The position numbers and the translations under genes are program-made. Shown in pieces: positions 1-11,365 of a stretch of DNA of 64,000 nucleotides. The notes below the pieces were generated by a model. It made no database searches. It had not been told where the DNA came from and worked only from the letters and a program-made list of their open reading frames with translations. Positions within the stretch are counted from its first letter, which is position 1. Every line of letters begins with the position of its first letter. The DNA is from Aureobasidium sp. EXF-3400 (lineage: Eukaryota > Ascomycota > Dothideomycetes > Dothideales > Saccotheciaceae), in assembly GCA_024195585.1 (NCBI GenBank), contig SWBL01000248.1, positions 1 through 64,000 on the forward strand. The letters run 5' to 3'.

Positions 1-596
1 CACGGAAGAATGTGAGAGACTCTTCTGCGAGACACTGGACACCGTTTTTCTTGGTGAGGGAAACACCGTCGCTCAGGACTCGCTTGTGATGGGTATGCGT
101 TACAACAACAAGACAACCATCGACAAAAGTGCACCCCTGCCTTCTCCTTCGCCCTCGACCGACAGCGCCATCGACATGGCTGTTCCCAACAACGCTGTGC
201 GTGAGTGGGTCGAGATCTGGGAGTATTCTGCTGGACTGCGCTTCCGTGGCTTTGTCACCGACAAGAATGGACAAAGCACCCTGTTCGTCTTTTTCGACAA
301 GTCGGTCATCGGACCTGACCTCAAGAATGGGTATGTTCGATTTATATCCTCTGCCCCTTGACCATGTACTAACCTTGTCTCACAGCCTCATGTGCCTTCT
401 CGAGTTGGCCGGTAGCGAAGGCTTTGGCTGCTCCAACCTCGTCGTCTGCCTTGATCGATCTGCCGACCAAGAAGACCTCAAAGACTTGACTCGCGACCTT
501 GGCTGGGTCGGCTTCGAGCTTACTACCCTGGACCGCTGGTCAAAGGGCGTCGCTTGCACAAGTGAGAAGTGGATCTTCCTCGACATGGAAGTCTAA
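1..596 (+). CDS. OAZ1: Ornithine decarboxylase antizyme, 3' part (partial)
   Basis: Antizyme binds ornithine decarboxylase, sends it to ubiquitin-independent proteasomal degradation and restrains polyamine uptake. The reading frame is open from base 2 at the left edge (TEECERLFCETL...) to the intron, so the 5' end lies outside. Exons: <2-330 and 386-596. The intron 331-385 has donor GTATGT, a TACTAAC branch site and a CACAG acceptor; splicing restores Gly-Leu-Met-Cys. The C-terminal antizyme fold is recognisable, with blocks such as YSAGLRFRGF, TLFVFFDKS and WIFLDMEV at the stop. Antizymes are made by polyamine-stimulated +1 frameshifting between a short first ORF and the main ORF. That shift site is not visible here and should lie upstream of base 1. 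Family call is firm; the symbol follows general usage. Confidence 0.88.
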
Positions 597-1548
597 AGAA
601 GTGACATGGCCGTTTGACTCAAGCATTAATTGATCGTTTTCTTTTGCGACTTCGTGATATCTTGAACTGCTAAGGCGTTGGCTAGGGCTTGGATGAGGTT
701 TCCACTCTTCTGCAAGTTGGGTCTGCTTTGCTTTGCTTTGCTTTGCACTGCATTCTTTTTCCACTTTTCTTCTTACTCTTCTCTTGTTGCCTACTGCTTT
801 AGTAACCTCATTTGTATCAAGATTGGTATCTTCGCTTCCTGACTCCTCTGCTCGGATAAAGCTGTCTTAACGTGAACAATGTTGGTAAAAAGCATATTTT
901 CTTCAAGCCTTCTCGTGCTCAAATTTTTCTTGCTGCTACTTTCCCTCCTCGTACGACAAAGCAACCAGCAGGATACTCAGACACACGAACACCTCAGAGC
1001 TGGAGAGAACTGAGTAAGTTAGTATTAGCTACCTCTCCCTCTGTGATCAAGACCCTCATAACCTTATGATTTACTTCTCTCCATCCCGAGTCATGAAGGT
1101 AGTATAAGCTATTGAAATGCACAATTGTGTTCTGAACACGAGTCTAGCTAAAGAGATGGTCTTGAAGGGGTGCCCTCTCAAGAAACAACATTCTTTGTGA
1201 AAGTTTTGTGTATTGCTCCAGCTATGCTGTGAGAGTCTTTAGCGGACGGGGAGGAATGGTATTAGTTATGAAGCTGAACATGCAATATTGAAACCTCGAC
1301 TGATGCCATTTCCTTCTTTAGCAACTCAATAATTCCAAAACTGACTGCCGACTGACTTCCTCCATAGCCATTCTATTCCTTCGTCGTTCTTTTCTTCCTC
1401 TTCACCCCATCTCGATTTGTCTCTGTCGCAATACAACACGTTTCCCACCTCGAACCCTCAGCCATAATAACATGCGACGTGATTCATGTTGCCGTCTACC
1501 ATCTGTGTTCCTTTCACCGCCTGCGTTGTGAGCAATCGATCAATGAGC
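597..1548. other. Convergent intergenic region
   Basis: Gene-free stretch between the converging antizyme and 2EXR-like genes. It holds their 3' UTRs and one short pentanucleotide repeat near its start. I see no convincing ORF, tRNA or repeat element in the rest. Confidence 0.5.
725..746. repeat. (GCTTT)n microsatellite
   Basis: Four perfect tandem copies of the pentamer GCTTT followed by GC, in the presumed 3' UTR of the antizyme gene. Simple-sequence repeat; no function inferred. Confidence 0.8.
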
Positions 1549-2631
1549 CTACGGGAATTCTTCTGTCAGGCTCCTGTCAATCTCCTGAACGGCCTTGATC
1601 AAATCCAAAAGTCCCGAGAGTGAAGGCCTCATCTTACCACCCTCTCCACATGCTTCCCACAGCTCTCTGATGGCTTTGTGAGCGGCAGCAATGCTGACAG
1701 TAACCAATTCGGTATTCTGGGAACGCTTTGCACCAACGTAGCTTCTTTCTTGCATGAAGACAATATCTTTTGGTGGTGCAGGTAGGTTCTTGCAGGAAAA
1801 GTGATGATGGTGAACCAATTTACCCTGGACAGTCCACCTCAGGGGGTCGCGACAGTTCAGGTCGATCTTGATATGAGAACTCATGCAGCCACAGCAGCGT
1901 GGGATAGCTAGAGTTATGTAACGTAAGTGCTGGAGATGGGCCGCGCCGACGTAGTTCTTCAACCAGGACAAAGACCTGCGATCAGAAGCAACCAGGGCGT
2001 CTCGCTGGAACCGAAGGACAAAGCGGTTGATGCGGTAGAAGATAACAGTCCCTTCCTCACGGATCTGGCGGCAAGTTTGGAGCAGGGCTGGTTTTGTCAG
2101 AGGTTTAGGGTTTGGCAGATTGGCGTGCTCCGCGTCCGATTTTAGAGCTGCTTCGTAGACCAGCAATTTGATCTCCTGAGGCAAGTTCAAGAACGCAAAG
2201 GTGCGATTTGTGTCGGCGCTCTGTAAGGCCAAAGCGTATGCGGACTTGTTGCGGGCACGAGGTAGAGCGATGCCGCGTTGTTTGAGTGAGGCAATGAGAA
2301 TCTCATTCGACCAGGTAAGGTATGGGTTGCGAAGAAGATCGTCTTGATGAAGAATCTGGTATAGTTCCTCACAAATATCTTGGTGGCGTATCAGCTCAGA
2401 GCGCGCACGACGAGAAGTTCCAGAAGGGGTCCAGTCATGGTCGTCAAAGTCTTCATCATCGTCAAGGTTCAGGGCCTTGATGTGTTTGTAACGGCAATAA
2501 CAGATCGAGGGTCTATGCTTGCACTCCTCAAGTCGAGCGACGGCGTAGCTGACCAGCTTGTTGAGACTGTTCTCCGTGAGGTCTGGTGGTTTGACCTGCT
2601 GAAGGTGATTGTTTCGCGCGAAATTAGCCAT
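1549..2631 (-). CDS. 2EXR/F-box-like domain protein, unknown function
   Basis: Uninterrupted 360-codon ORF starting at the ATG in 2629-2631. Around residues 150-200 is the motif FLNLPQEIKLLVYEAAL followed by LLQTCRQIREEGTVIFYRIN. This is the signature of the very large 2EXR/F-box-like family of Pezizomycotina (LPxEIRxxIYexaL ... LLxxCrqiReEaxxvfY). A preceding helix pair near residues 105-135 (SNEILIASLKQRGIALPRA) resembles a SAP-type motif, which is an inference from spacing only. There is an acidic patch (DDDEDFDDHD) near residue 57. No catalytic residues, signal peptide or membrane segment are apparent. The family is often described as substrate-adaptor-like, but the function is not established. 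Convergent with the antizyme gene. Confidence 0.75.
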   Translation of the reverse strand: MANFARNNHLQQVKPPDLTENSLNKLVSYAVARLEECKHRPSICYCRYKHIKALNLDDDEDFDDHDWTPSGTSRRARSELIRHQDICEELYQILHQDDLLRNPYLTWSNEILIASLKQRGIALPRARNKSAYALALQSADTNRTFAFLNLPQEIKLLVYEAALKSDAEHANLPNPKPLTKPALLQTCRQIREEGTVIFYRINRFVLRFQRDALVASDRRSLSWLKNYVGAAHLQHLRYITLAIPRCCGCMSSHIKIDLNCRDPLRWTVQGKLVHHHHFSCKNLPAPPKDIVFMQERSYVGAKRSQNTELVTVSIAAAHKAIRELWEACGEGGKMRPSLSGLLDLIKAVQEIDRSLTEEFP

Positions 2632-3247
2632 AGTGATCTACTAGAGAATTCAGCATGTGAGCGAGCGGAGAGTATCGAGATACTGTTACCGGTCGACTGT
2701 AGATGCAGTATACTCAGATGAGATGTCAACGCCCTGAGAGGTTGTGATGGCTGGATGAGAGACTGGTGATGGTGTTGTTTGTGCTGTTAGGATGAGAGTG
2801 CGAGATAGATGCGCAGGCTAGCGCATGAGTGCGAGTGAATGTCGGAAAAGCACTCTCAGGAGCGTGCCTTTGAGTTGTCCGCTTGGAAAGTGCTATACGA
2901 CGAGTTGTGAGTGAATCGAGTCGGAAGTGGTAGGACCAACGCTGCTGATCGATCATTTAGCTCCTTCCGAGATCGTTCTCAGCGTTAGCTTCCTGTGAAA
3001 ATGCACAGTAGTTCAAATGTACACAGCTTCGTCCAGAGAGAGCGCGCGGCTTGATGGCTCTCTGTGGACACTGTACTGTCCTCAAATGAGATTGTGCATT
3101 TTCATAACTTGTTCCTTGCTTGGTATTTGATAGGAAGTGTGCTATTGCGCTACATCAATGTGGTTATTCATATGCATATGCATGCAATTGATTACGAACC
3201 TGATCGATGCCTTTAACCCCTGCTACTTGCCATTCCCCTATATATCA
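2632..3247. other. Intergenic region
   Basis: Holds the promoter and 5' UTR of the 2EXR-like gene and the 3' UTR of the PhzF-like gene, both on the minus strand. No gene or RNA seen. Confidence 0.45.
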
Positions 3248-4159
3248 CTACTCATAGAAGATCTTACCTTCCATAACACTCACAGACTTTCCAGAAAGCA
3301 CAACCGTCTTGATTTCACCACCCTTGACCTCAATCTCGACACCAATCTTACTAGGTCTTCCTATCTCAACAGCTTGCAATATGTCAAACTTGACCTTGCC
3401 GTCTTGAAGACCTTCCTGCAAGACCAAGTATGCCGCAAGACCACAGCAAGCACTTCCAGTCGCCGGATCCTCGAAGCTGCCCTCGATCATTCTGGTTCTA
3501 AGTCTTCTCACACCATCGCCCTGATCAGGCATACGGACGAAAAATTTGCTGAAGCATGGTCCGACATTCCAGTCTGCGTCAAGCGAAAAGTTGAGTTCCG
3601 TACCAGGCAAAGTGACAGCTGCCAATTCCTCCAAGCTCTTAAGCTCGATCATGGCGAAATTCATGCCCTTGACCGGACTCACGACATCAAGCTTCAGATC
3701 TCCAGACTGGTAGAAGGGTTTGAGGCCAGATTGCCATTTTAGCATAGCAGAAGCAGACAAATCGGTCGTAGAGTGGATGTGAGTGTTGTGAGGGATGGAA
3801 GCCTTTGCTACTCCGTCCTTGTAATCGAGTTCAATGATACCAGCCTTGACCTTGAATCTGCCCTTGGTCTTGCCTGTTTGGCTCAGGATATGGCATGCAG
3901 TTCCAATGGTTGGGTGACCAGCAAAAGGTAGTTCGGTCTTGACCGTGAAGATGTCAAGTGGCCATTCGGGAACCTCGCTGCCTTCATTCGAGCATGGGTG
4001 CAAAAAAGTGGTCTCCGAGTAGTTGAACTCAACCGCAATAGTCTGCTTTTGCTCTTGGGTGAGAGTGACGCCTTTAGGTACCTGGCATACGGCTAGTGGA
4101 TTGCCAGCAAACTTTTTCGTCGTGAAGACGTCCAGAGTGGTGTATTGTAGGCTTGCCAT
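3248..4159 (-). CDS. PhzF/phenazine biosynthesis-like isomerase family protein
   Basis: A 303-aa protein of the PhzF family (diaminopimelate-epimerase-like fold, two similar halves). Family hallmarks: an N-terminal TTLDVFTTKKFAGNPLAVC block, the segment FNYSETTFLHP carrying the conserved Glu that acts as general acid/base in PhzF, the LPFAGHPTIGTACHIL block, and the C-terminal DPATGSACCGLAAYLVLQ motif (canonical DPATGSAxGxLxxYL). Fungal members are widespread and mostly of unknown substrate; nothing nearby suggests phenazine synthesis. I chose the ATG at 4157-4159 because homology begins there (MASLQYTTLDVF). The frame stays open upstream to an ATG at 4285, so an isoform with 42 extra residues is possible. 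No introns. Function beyond isomerase/epimerase-like is not claimed. Confidence 0.88.
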   Translation of the reverse strand: MASLQYTTLDVFTTKKFAGNPLAVCQVPKGVTLTQEQKQTIAVEFNYSETTFLHPCSNEGSEVPEWPLDIFTVKTELPFAGHPTIGTACHILSQTGKTKGRFKVKAGIIELDYKDGVAKASIPHNTHIHSTTDLSASAMLKWQSGLKPFYQSGDLKLDVVSPVKGMNFAMIELKSLEELAAVTLPGTELNFSLDADWNVGPCFSKFFVRMPDQGDGVRRLRTRMIEGSFEDPATGSACCGLAAYLVLQEGLQDGKVKFDILQAVEIGRPSKIGVEIEVKGGEIKTVVLSGKSVSVMEGKIFYE

Positions 4160-5236
4160 CTTGCGATAAACCAGACTTGTCAAGCGAGTAAGGGAAGCTT
4201 CAGTAGCGTGATGATCGTTCGTGAACACAGTCGAATTCAGGACCTCGATCAATGTTTCTTCTTGAGCACGAACAAAAGAAAACACAAGAAGTATGAGACG
4301 AACAAGACTCTGTTTCCCCGATACTTATACACAATTGGTATGACTGTTGATGATAGGGCGTGAGTTTGACGAGCTGACTCATACCAGATGAAGTCTAAGT
4401 GGACAAACGTTTGTCCGTTGCGAATGAATGAGCTGCCAGGGTGTGACCAGCTACAACATAATTTGGGAACACTTCCTTTTTCGACTCATGAAAACTACTG
4501 GCCAGCTCTATCACTCGCTGACTCAAAGACAGTCGTCGGTAGATCGGACCGAGACACGATGAACTCAAAATGATGTGAGATTTAAAGATCTAAAAACAAC
4601 ACATTCTCGGTCGAGTATGGACAACCAGAGGAGACGAAACAAAGTTCTGGATGAAAAGGTGATCGACGACTCATGCAACGAGTCATGGTCGGACAAAGAT
4701 GTCCACAACTACGAAACAATAGTCAAGTGAGATGCATGAACGTACCAAGGGGCGAAGATACGAAAGTAAAAAAGTCATGGAAGAAAAGTTTGAGAGATAT
4801 TGATACATTGTGGACCCTTTCCTTTTCCCAACTCATTAATGCATGTATCAGAACAACGATAAGAGTGGCATCGTCGGCCACCAGTCCGAGGAAAGCAGAA
4901 ACTCCAAAGCTAATCACCTTTTGGGTCCCCCTTTTCCCTTCCGAAAATGCTAGCCTCCCAATTTTCCCATCCTTGTATCATGAAAACGCCGTGACGGGGA
5001 TAACGAGAAATAAAACATGAGAAAAGGAACGTGATGCGTGGTCATCAACCGTGGTCGACGATATGTGTGCCAAGTGCAAAACATAGGCATCGATTGCAAG
5101 TATTTGTACAACAGCAAAGGGGTATAATTCGGAACAAAAGAAACATTGGTCGCAGATGCTGACGGTTGGAGGTCGTGAAAGTCGTTACTGTACAGAGTGT
5201 TTTTATGTTCGGAGCGCATGACGGAGGCAGCAGAGT
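4160..5236. other. Intergenic region
   Basis: Upstream region of the PhzF-like gene plus the 3' UTR side of the next minus-strand gene. Only short ORFs without recognisable features; no tRNA or repeat seen. Confidence 0.45.
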
Positions 5237-6688
5237 TCAAGACTTTTGCTGCTTTGCGGCATTGGCTTCGTAGATGAGACGCTGTCTCTTCATCTCATCG
5301 GCATCGAAGTGAGGAACGTCGCTGCGATTACCACTGCTGGCCAAGGAAGTCGAACTGGAGTTGCCAGAACGTAGGCCACCGAGGTTGCTGAAGCTGCGGA
5401 TCTTGCGCAGACTCTTAGACGATCTATCGGGACCAGGTGCTTCGACTTCAGGGAAAGCAGGAGTAGGGGTAGGAACAGATGGCTTGATCATCTCATCGAC
5501 ATCAGTTCTGTTGAAACCCATGTGCTTCATCTCACGAGCGAACTTCATCAGACCCGAGGTGCGAAGAATGCCAGAGGATGATTTACGACGCATCTCGTTG
5601 ACTGGAGCGTCTTCGGAGAAGGAGTTCTTGCTGCTCTTGCTGCTGCTAGATGAAGGGCGGCGGTGGTCAGAATCGGGGAAGCTGATGCCAGAATCAACCT
5701 TACGACCTTTGCGTTTGGTCTCAGCCGAGTCGATGATAGAAGTTGTGTCGGTGTAGAGGATCTCCTGGCATTCAGAGATGAGACTATTGGCGACTTGCAA
5801 ATACATGTCGAGGGTGTTGCGAGTTGATGCCCAGCCATTCTCGTCAGTGGGCTTCTTGCCTTGCTGGATGAGGTTGATCAGGACAGCGGGACCACTCTTC
5901 TCGACGGCTTGGATGTACTTGAAGAACGTATCACGTTGCTTCTTCAAGATACCAGGGGTGAGTTTGGATGTAGGCTGAGAAGAGACAATAGGAGGGTAGA
6001 GGGTGTTGAGCATGGCGATACAGTTATGCTTGTTGAAGGGAGTCAACGAGAGCTCGTTGATCAGGACCCAGCGGCGAAGAGCAACGTAGACTTGTGTGTA
6101 GAGAGCCTCGATCTTGCGTTCCTTCTCTTCAAGTGTGCGAAACCACGAGAGCACGCCGGGGTAGCGTCTAGAAAGCTCTTCCTCCGCAGCGCCGATAGTG
6201 TTGCGGTCGATACCTAGACATTCCAAGGCGGCGGCAACTTCTCTGCGCCTTCTAGTCTCAAGATCCTTGAGGTAGTCGAGGCCAGTCAAAGCTTGAGGGA
6301 AGTCGACAAAGCGAAGGTCGGCGGAGAAAGCCTTGCGGAGGAAAGCGGTGATGAGTGAAGGTGGCAGTGAGGTGGGTTGCGACGGAAGGCTAGCCATTTG
6401 TGCCATGAGGTTTGTTGACAGTGACTCGGTGGCCGTATCGTTGCGGAAGGGAAAACTTGGCGAAGTTGGTGACTCGCTGGCACGCGAGTCTATTGAGTTC
6501 TCACGTGGGCGTGTTTGGCAGAGAGAGTGTCCAGCACGTGCGGCAGGGGTGGAGTTAATAGTGTACATGGTGCGTAGAGGTAGTTCATAGGTAGCTGGAT
6601 CACTGAGGATGTGCTCAAGGATCAGTGCATAAGTGTGGTGATCCGCAGAAACGTTGCGCGAGTGCGACGCGGTTTCCATTGTGTCCAT
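5237..6688 (-). CDS. Conserved fungal protein of unknown function
   Basis: Single-exon 483-aa ORF. The layout is that of a genuine conserved gene. An N-terminal half mixes low complexity with helical blocks. A long helical middle (about residues 110-310) contains SWFRTLEEKERKIEALYTQV, RRWVLINELSLTPFNKHNC and LDMYLQVANSLISECQEIL. A Ser-rich, basic C-terminal tail (SSSSSKSSKNSF, KSLRKIRSFSNLGGL) looks phospho-regulated. No catalytic motif, signal peptide or transmembrane helix is seen. I recognise the style of a Pezizomycotina-conserved hypothetical protein but cannot name a family. The 4.7 kb upstream of its start holds no convincing gene, so it may have a long promoter or leader. Confidence 0.7.
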   Translation of the reverse strand: MDTMETASHSRNVSADHHTYALILEHILSDPATYELPLRTMYTINSTPAARAGHSLCQTRPRENSIDSRASESPTSPSFPFRNDTATESLSTNLMAQMASLPSQPTSLPPSLITAFLRKAFSADLRFVDFPQALTGLDYLKDLETRRRREVAAALECLGIDRNTIGAAEEELSRRYPGVLSWFRTLEEKERKIEALYTQVYVALRRWVLINELSLTPFNKHNCIAMLNTLYPPIVSSQPTSKLTPGILKKQRDTFFKYIQAVEKSGPAVLINLIQQGKKPTDENGWASTRNTLDMYLQVANSLISECQEILYTDTTSIIDSAETKRKGRKVDSGISFPDSDHRRPSSSSSKSSKNSFSEDAPVNEMRRKSSSGILRTSGLMKFAREMKHMGFNRTDVDEMIKPSVPTPTPAFPEVEAPGPDRSSKSLRKIRSFSNLGGLRSGNSSSTSLASSGNRSDVPHFDADEMKRQRLIYEANAAKQQKS

Positions 6689-9600
6689 GTTTGAGAGTGG
6701 TGGTACTTGGGAGAGCAGGGAACTGCGAGATGTTTCTGCTTTGTATAGAGCGGTGGATAGGAAAGCATCAAACGCTTTTCCGAGAGAAAGACACGACGGT
6801 TTGTTCGGGAGCTAGATGAAACGCCCAGGCAAACGCCCCTTCTTACTGCCAGGCAAGTTTAGGAGGGGCTGTTGGATTGGATGGTCGATGGTTGGAAGGT
6901 TGTGTTTCGAAGAGAAACTGGCACGGCCAATGGGTAGAGAGTGGATGTTTTGAAAGAATGTTTGGCTATGTATCCAGCACGCGACACAGGTGGGGAAACG
7001 GATGAGGAAGGAAAAAGCCCGTTTGTGGTTTGCAAGAAGGAACAAACAAAACCTCAATGGGACCAAGGTGGGAAGTGGCGAGTGTTTTGATGGCTTGCGG
7101 CGGCGGAGGTCGAGTCCTCGCTACTCAGGTGCTCTTTATTATTATCCACAGTCATCACACAGCATGAGAGCAAAAGCATGGGGCATGGGGACGCAGCGCC
7201 ATCTCGCTCTGCCAAATCGAACCCAAGCTTCCTGGGCCCAAAGCTTTGTGCACCGGTCGACGGGCGCTGATCTCAAATTGGACTTGTCGATTATGGACCT
7301 TGTCGATGCTCCGCCATGGGCCCTTGTTCCGCATCGCCCATCATCTGTTCCTGCCCAGGTCTGGCGCCACAGTGCCGCTAATGTACCACCATTCTTGCCG
7401 CTTGCTGCTTCCTGCAAGCCCTCAGCCAAAATCCTCGGCGCCGTCTCCTCGATTCTTGTCAGACTGTTGGAGAGTCAAACAGACTTGTTCCATCATGCAC
7501 CTCTCCGCTAGACCGTTGACCCTAAACCTTCTTTTTCGTCCAACATCAACGGCAGCCGGAAGCTGAAGCGAGCGCTTTGAACAACCGTGCCGTGCTGTTT
7601 CAAACCACTCGTCCGCTTCTTCTCTGTCGCTATAGACACGTGCACCTATCTCCTCGACGTCTCTGTGGAGTCATTGATCTAGCATCCGTCCAGCAACCAA
7701 GAACTTACGGGCTTAAACCGATTTGGGTCTTTCACGGGTCTTTGCGATTCAGGAAGACATCGAGACTCGGCGGTTTTGGTGAGTACCACACAATTTGAGG
7801 TCCAAGCTGCCGCATGCACGGTCTACGCCCACATGCACCCTGTTGAGCTGTGACGAACGGGAAAACGAGCCGGACGAGCTGGCTTTTCGTTGGTGTCACT
7901 TTGAGATCCACCGGCTTGTGCTTGTACAGACTGCATTACTGATTAAGGTCAAGATCAGAGCAGACAGGTGTCAGGGAGCATGGCCTCGCAACTTCACATG
8001 GTATTCTTCAACTGCCGTGTAGAACCAAGGTATCATCCGTGATATCAGGCCGCCTACGTACGTAGGATCAACAACACCAGTGGCAGGACAACCTATCGTC
8101 GTTCCAATCTCGGACGGGCAGGAGTCCAAAAAGCGAGAAGCACGCACTGAACCTTGTTATTTTGAACCCGCAATCGACGCACGAAAGAGACTCGGTCGTC
8201 GTGTCCTGCTTGCCTGACGAAATTGATTCTCCATGCCACCACATTAGCCAACCAGACAATCACCAATATATGGCGCGGACTGGGCCACGACAGCCGACAA
8301 GCGCCATCCGCCCCAGAACTCTGGGTAAATCCTCGCAAAGCTAGCGACTCGCTGACAACAATAAGAACAAAATGTCCTTCCCTTACCCCTAGCGAAGCAC
8401 CATCGTCATTATCAGCAGTAGCAGCAGCATCAGACCTGCGCACGTAGCTGTGGTTACACGTCAGGCAATATTGGCGGCAGTGCGAGAGTTTTCCCCGAAT
8501 CCCAACGTTGCTCGGCCTATTGAACAGCTACAGCAAGCAAGTAGGTCCGCGGTTGCTCTTTTTGTTGCATTGAGTGAAGATCCCTATCTTTGTCGATTCA
8601 TTTGTCGCGTTTCCCGCGTCGTGCCTCTTCTCGTCTCTTGCCGCGCTGGGCGGCTGCGCCGTCGATGCCTACAGGGTTTCAGCACTCTTTCACCATGTTG
8701 AGTTGATGGTGGCTTTTGCGACAGCGGGACAGTGAATGAATGTTGCCTCCACAAAAAGTGAAAGGAACGCCATGAGGGGCGACCGGACATTAATTCTATG
8801 AACGCCTTCAACAAACCACAGGGTCCGAATCCTTCTCGCCAGGTCTATGGCGCTCATATGTTTGCTGAATTTATTGGAGGTTTGAGGTGGTTCAATACAT
8901 GCAGAGCCGTTATCGAAGCTCATGCTGGGTAACCCATGTGTACCCGTTTCTGTTGGTACATCGTAGAAGGACCGTTTTATGCAAGATTCAAACATGCATC
9001 GTCCACCAAACGGCGAGATCTCGCTGCTCGACATCATGCAGAAGTCAAGGACTCAAGGCAGTACCAGAGAAGCTTCAATGCGCTTGTACAACGATGTCAG
9101 AAGACTGATGATAGAACAAAATACACAACCATCTGTGCGATCAAATTTCGATCTTCAGGAACGCTCAGCTTGCGATCTTCAGGCACGTTAGAGGTGCCCA
9201 ATGTCACACAAATCAACTCGTAACACCAACCTCGAGTCTCTTTCTTGTGCTCCCATTCATCTCCAGTTGCCGAACTGCTGGATCACGTTATTCCGCTCGT
9301 GGGCCTTGTACCTGAACTGTACCTGAACCAAAGTCACCCTGAATCCCTCTGTACCTGCATACTCTCGATACACACCCATGTCAGCACTTTGTCTAGCTTT
9401 GACGCCAATTGTCGGAGAACGTCCGTTTCGTTCCCACGAATCCCAACCTCCTTGCTTGCAACTTATCGCTAGAAAGACGGAAGATCTCATGATTCGCACG
9501 ACCAGATCAGACACATCATTGACAGGCACGCCGTCACTGCCCGAGGCTGCGGCACCAGGGAACAGACCGGCGCTCGGTCGACAAGAGATGAACACCGGTT

Positions 9601-11365
9601 CCATGACCACCAGCACAAGCGCGCGGCTACTCGTATCGCTTTGCGTGCTCTGCCCTGACAGCGTCAAGGCTGTCAAGAAACGAGGCGGCGGCACGTGTAG
9701 GTATTGCGACTTTCTCAACTCTTCCATGTTTCTCACCTCACCCCAGAGAACCTAGATAGAGTGTTGCTACCTTTGTATCCTCCTCTCCGATTGCACTTGT
9801 GATGTGTCTCAGGCCGCCCACTCAGGTCTCATTCTCCACTCAACTTTGCCCTTCTCCATGGTAAGGCCAATATATTAAATGTTGGGGCAGGAAGGAGTTT
9901 CCCTTTCGTCCCGATCACCTTTTTTTCTTTGCGGGATTTCTGACTCTTTTGCTCTGCTTGCGTATGCAACAATGCGGTGCGAGTACGGGGCAATCGGGAT
10001 GGAGCTTTGTTGGATATTATATAATTTATATTGCGTTTCTTTGGGGGCGTCGATCACGCTTGGTGCACTGGCTGGTCTCTCTCTCTCCCTCGGGTTTGCG
10101 GCGTTGCGTGCCCTAGGCATATAGATGGGGTGATGGGATTGATAGCAAGTTAGTCACATGTGATAAGAACTCTTTTTTGCAAGAACTTGTGATGGGTATC
10201 ACGAGCACGTGTGGTGTCTTTTTATGACATAGGTTACCTCAATTCTATCCTGATAGCGACTACCCACGTGGACTTCTGACATAGCTTCATCTGTTTCGTG
10301 CTTGACTTCTTGACGTCCTGCATATTTTACACTTCTCTCTGGAATCTGTAGGAAGCAAGTACGACAGAGAAAGAAAAAAATCTTTTTTTCGCATCCTGCA
10401 GGAAGGAGCAATTTCATGCAGGTCGTTACAAGCCCACCTTTGTTCCCAGGAACCAACCATTCTCTGCAGTCAGATGACTAACCCATGTATAACAAAAATG
10501 GCTTTAAGCTTTGGTTTGGACTGTCTGAGGATTGAACTTTTGCTCCACCCAAGCAAGCGAAATGTACTCCACAAACTGTTTTGTAAACTCCACTGCGTAC
10601 CAAACTTTTTTTTCTGAAAGCATACATAGGATTCGAGAATAATGCAAAACGACAGCGGGTGCTGCGGGTCAGACTGCTGGTTTTCGGAGTTTTGACCTAC
10701 GACGAGTGTGCCGAGGATGTCCATACGAAACCTTACATACGAACCTACAAAGGGGTTTCCTTGCAAACTCTCAACCTTGGAGAAATACTCAAGGTACAAG
10801 AGTTTTTGCTTTGATGATGCGTAATAATGGTGCAGAAGGTTCGATAAAGTGAACTGCATTCATTGCATAGGTGTCTTTGTTGGCCCGTCTAGGTTTCCGT
10901 CTTGCTGCAGTTGAAAAGGCCGTAGAGGGCCAGGCGTTTGTGACGAAGCATTGCCCAGATCAGGGCAACGCAAGATAGCAGTTCAGATATATGGCTTGCA
11001 GTTCACCCATGTCGAGGCCATGCAATATGCATGCAAGGGCAATCTCGCATGATCCGTCAGTTCTTTCCCTGCTCTTTGCACGGAAAACACAAGAAGAAAC
11101 ATTAAAGAGAAACTTAAGGAACGACGGACGAGGAAACGAGCCATTAAAATCTGTTAACATTTTCAAAGATCTATTATATGCTGCTGTGATCCACTATATG
11201 GGATTAAAGCTACTCGAGTATCAAGCTAGGTTAAATTGTGCAAGACAGACGACAAAACAGACGAATGTCGATGCATCGACGATTGAAACAAGAGACCATC
11301 ACGAAAAGTGACCAAAAGAAGACGAGGTTCTCCAATAACCTTTATCGATCATCACTCCATGATGC
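6689..11365. other. 4.7 kb gene-poor region
   Basis: Between the start of the 483-aa gene and the 3' end of ISC1, both on the minus strand. Many short ORFs occur on both strands, up to about 170 codons (6990-7511 plus, 9257-9736 minus), but none has recognisable motifs, consistent splice-linked neighbours or coding-like composition. No tRNA, 5S rRNA or transposon signature found. It could be a long promoter/5' leader, a non-coding transcript, or contain an unrecognised multi-exon orphan gene. Confidence 0.4.

Noticed and set aside
6990..7511. 173-codon plus-strand ORF in the gene-poor region
   Set aside because: Mixed low-complexity composition with no conserved blocks; starts with a basic run but no supporting context.
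9257..9755. Overlapping 159- and 125-codon ORFs on opposite strands
   Set aside because: Both are open in a stretch with biased composition; neither has recognisable domains or splice-linked extensions.
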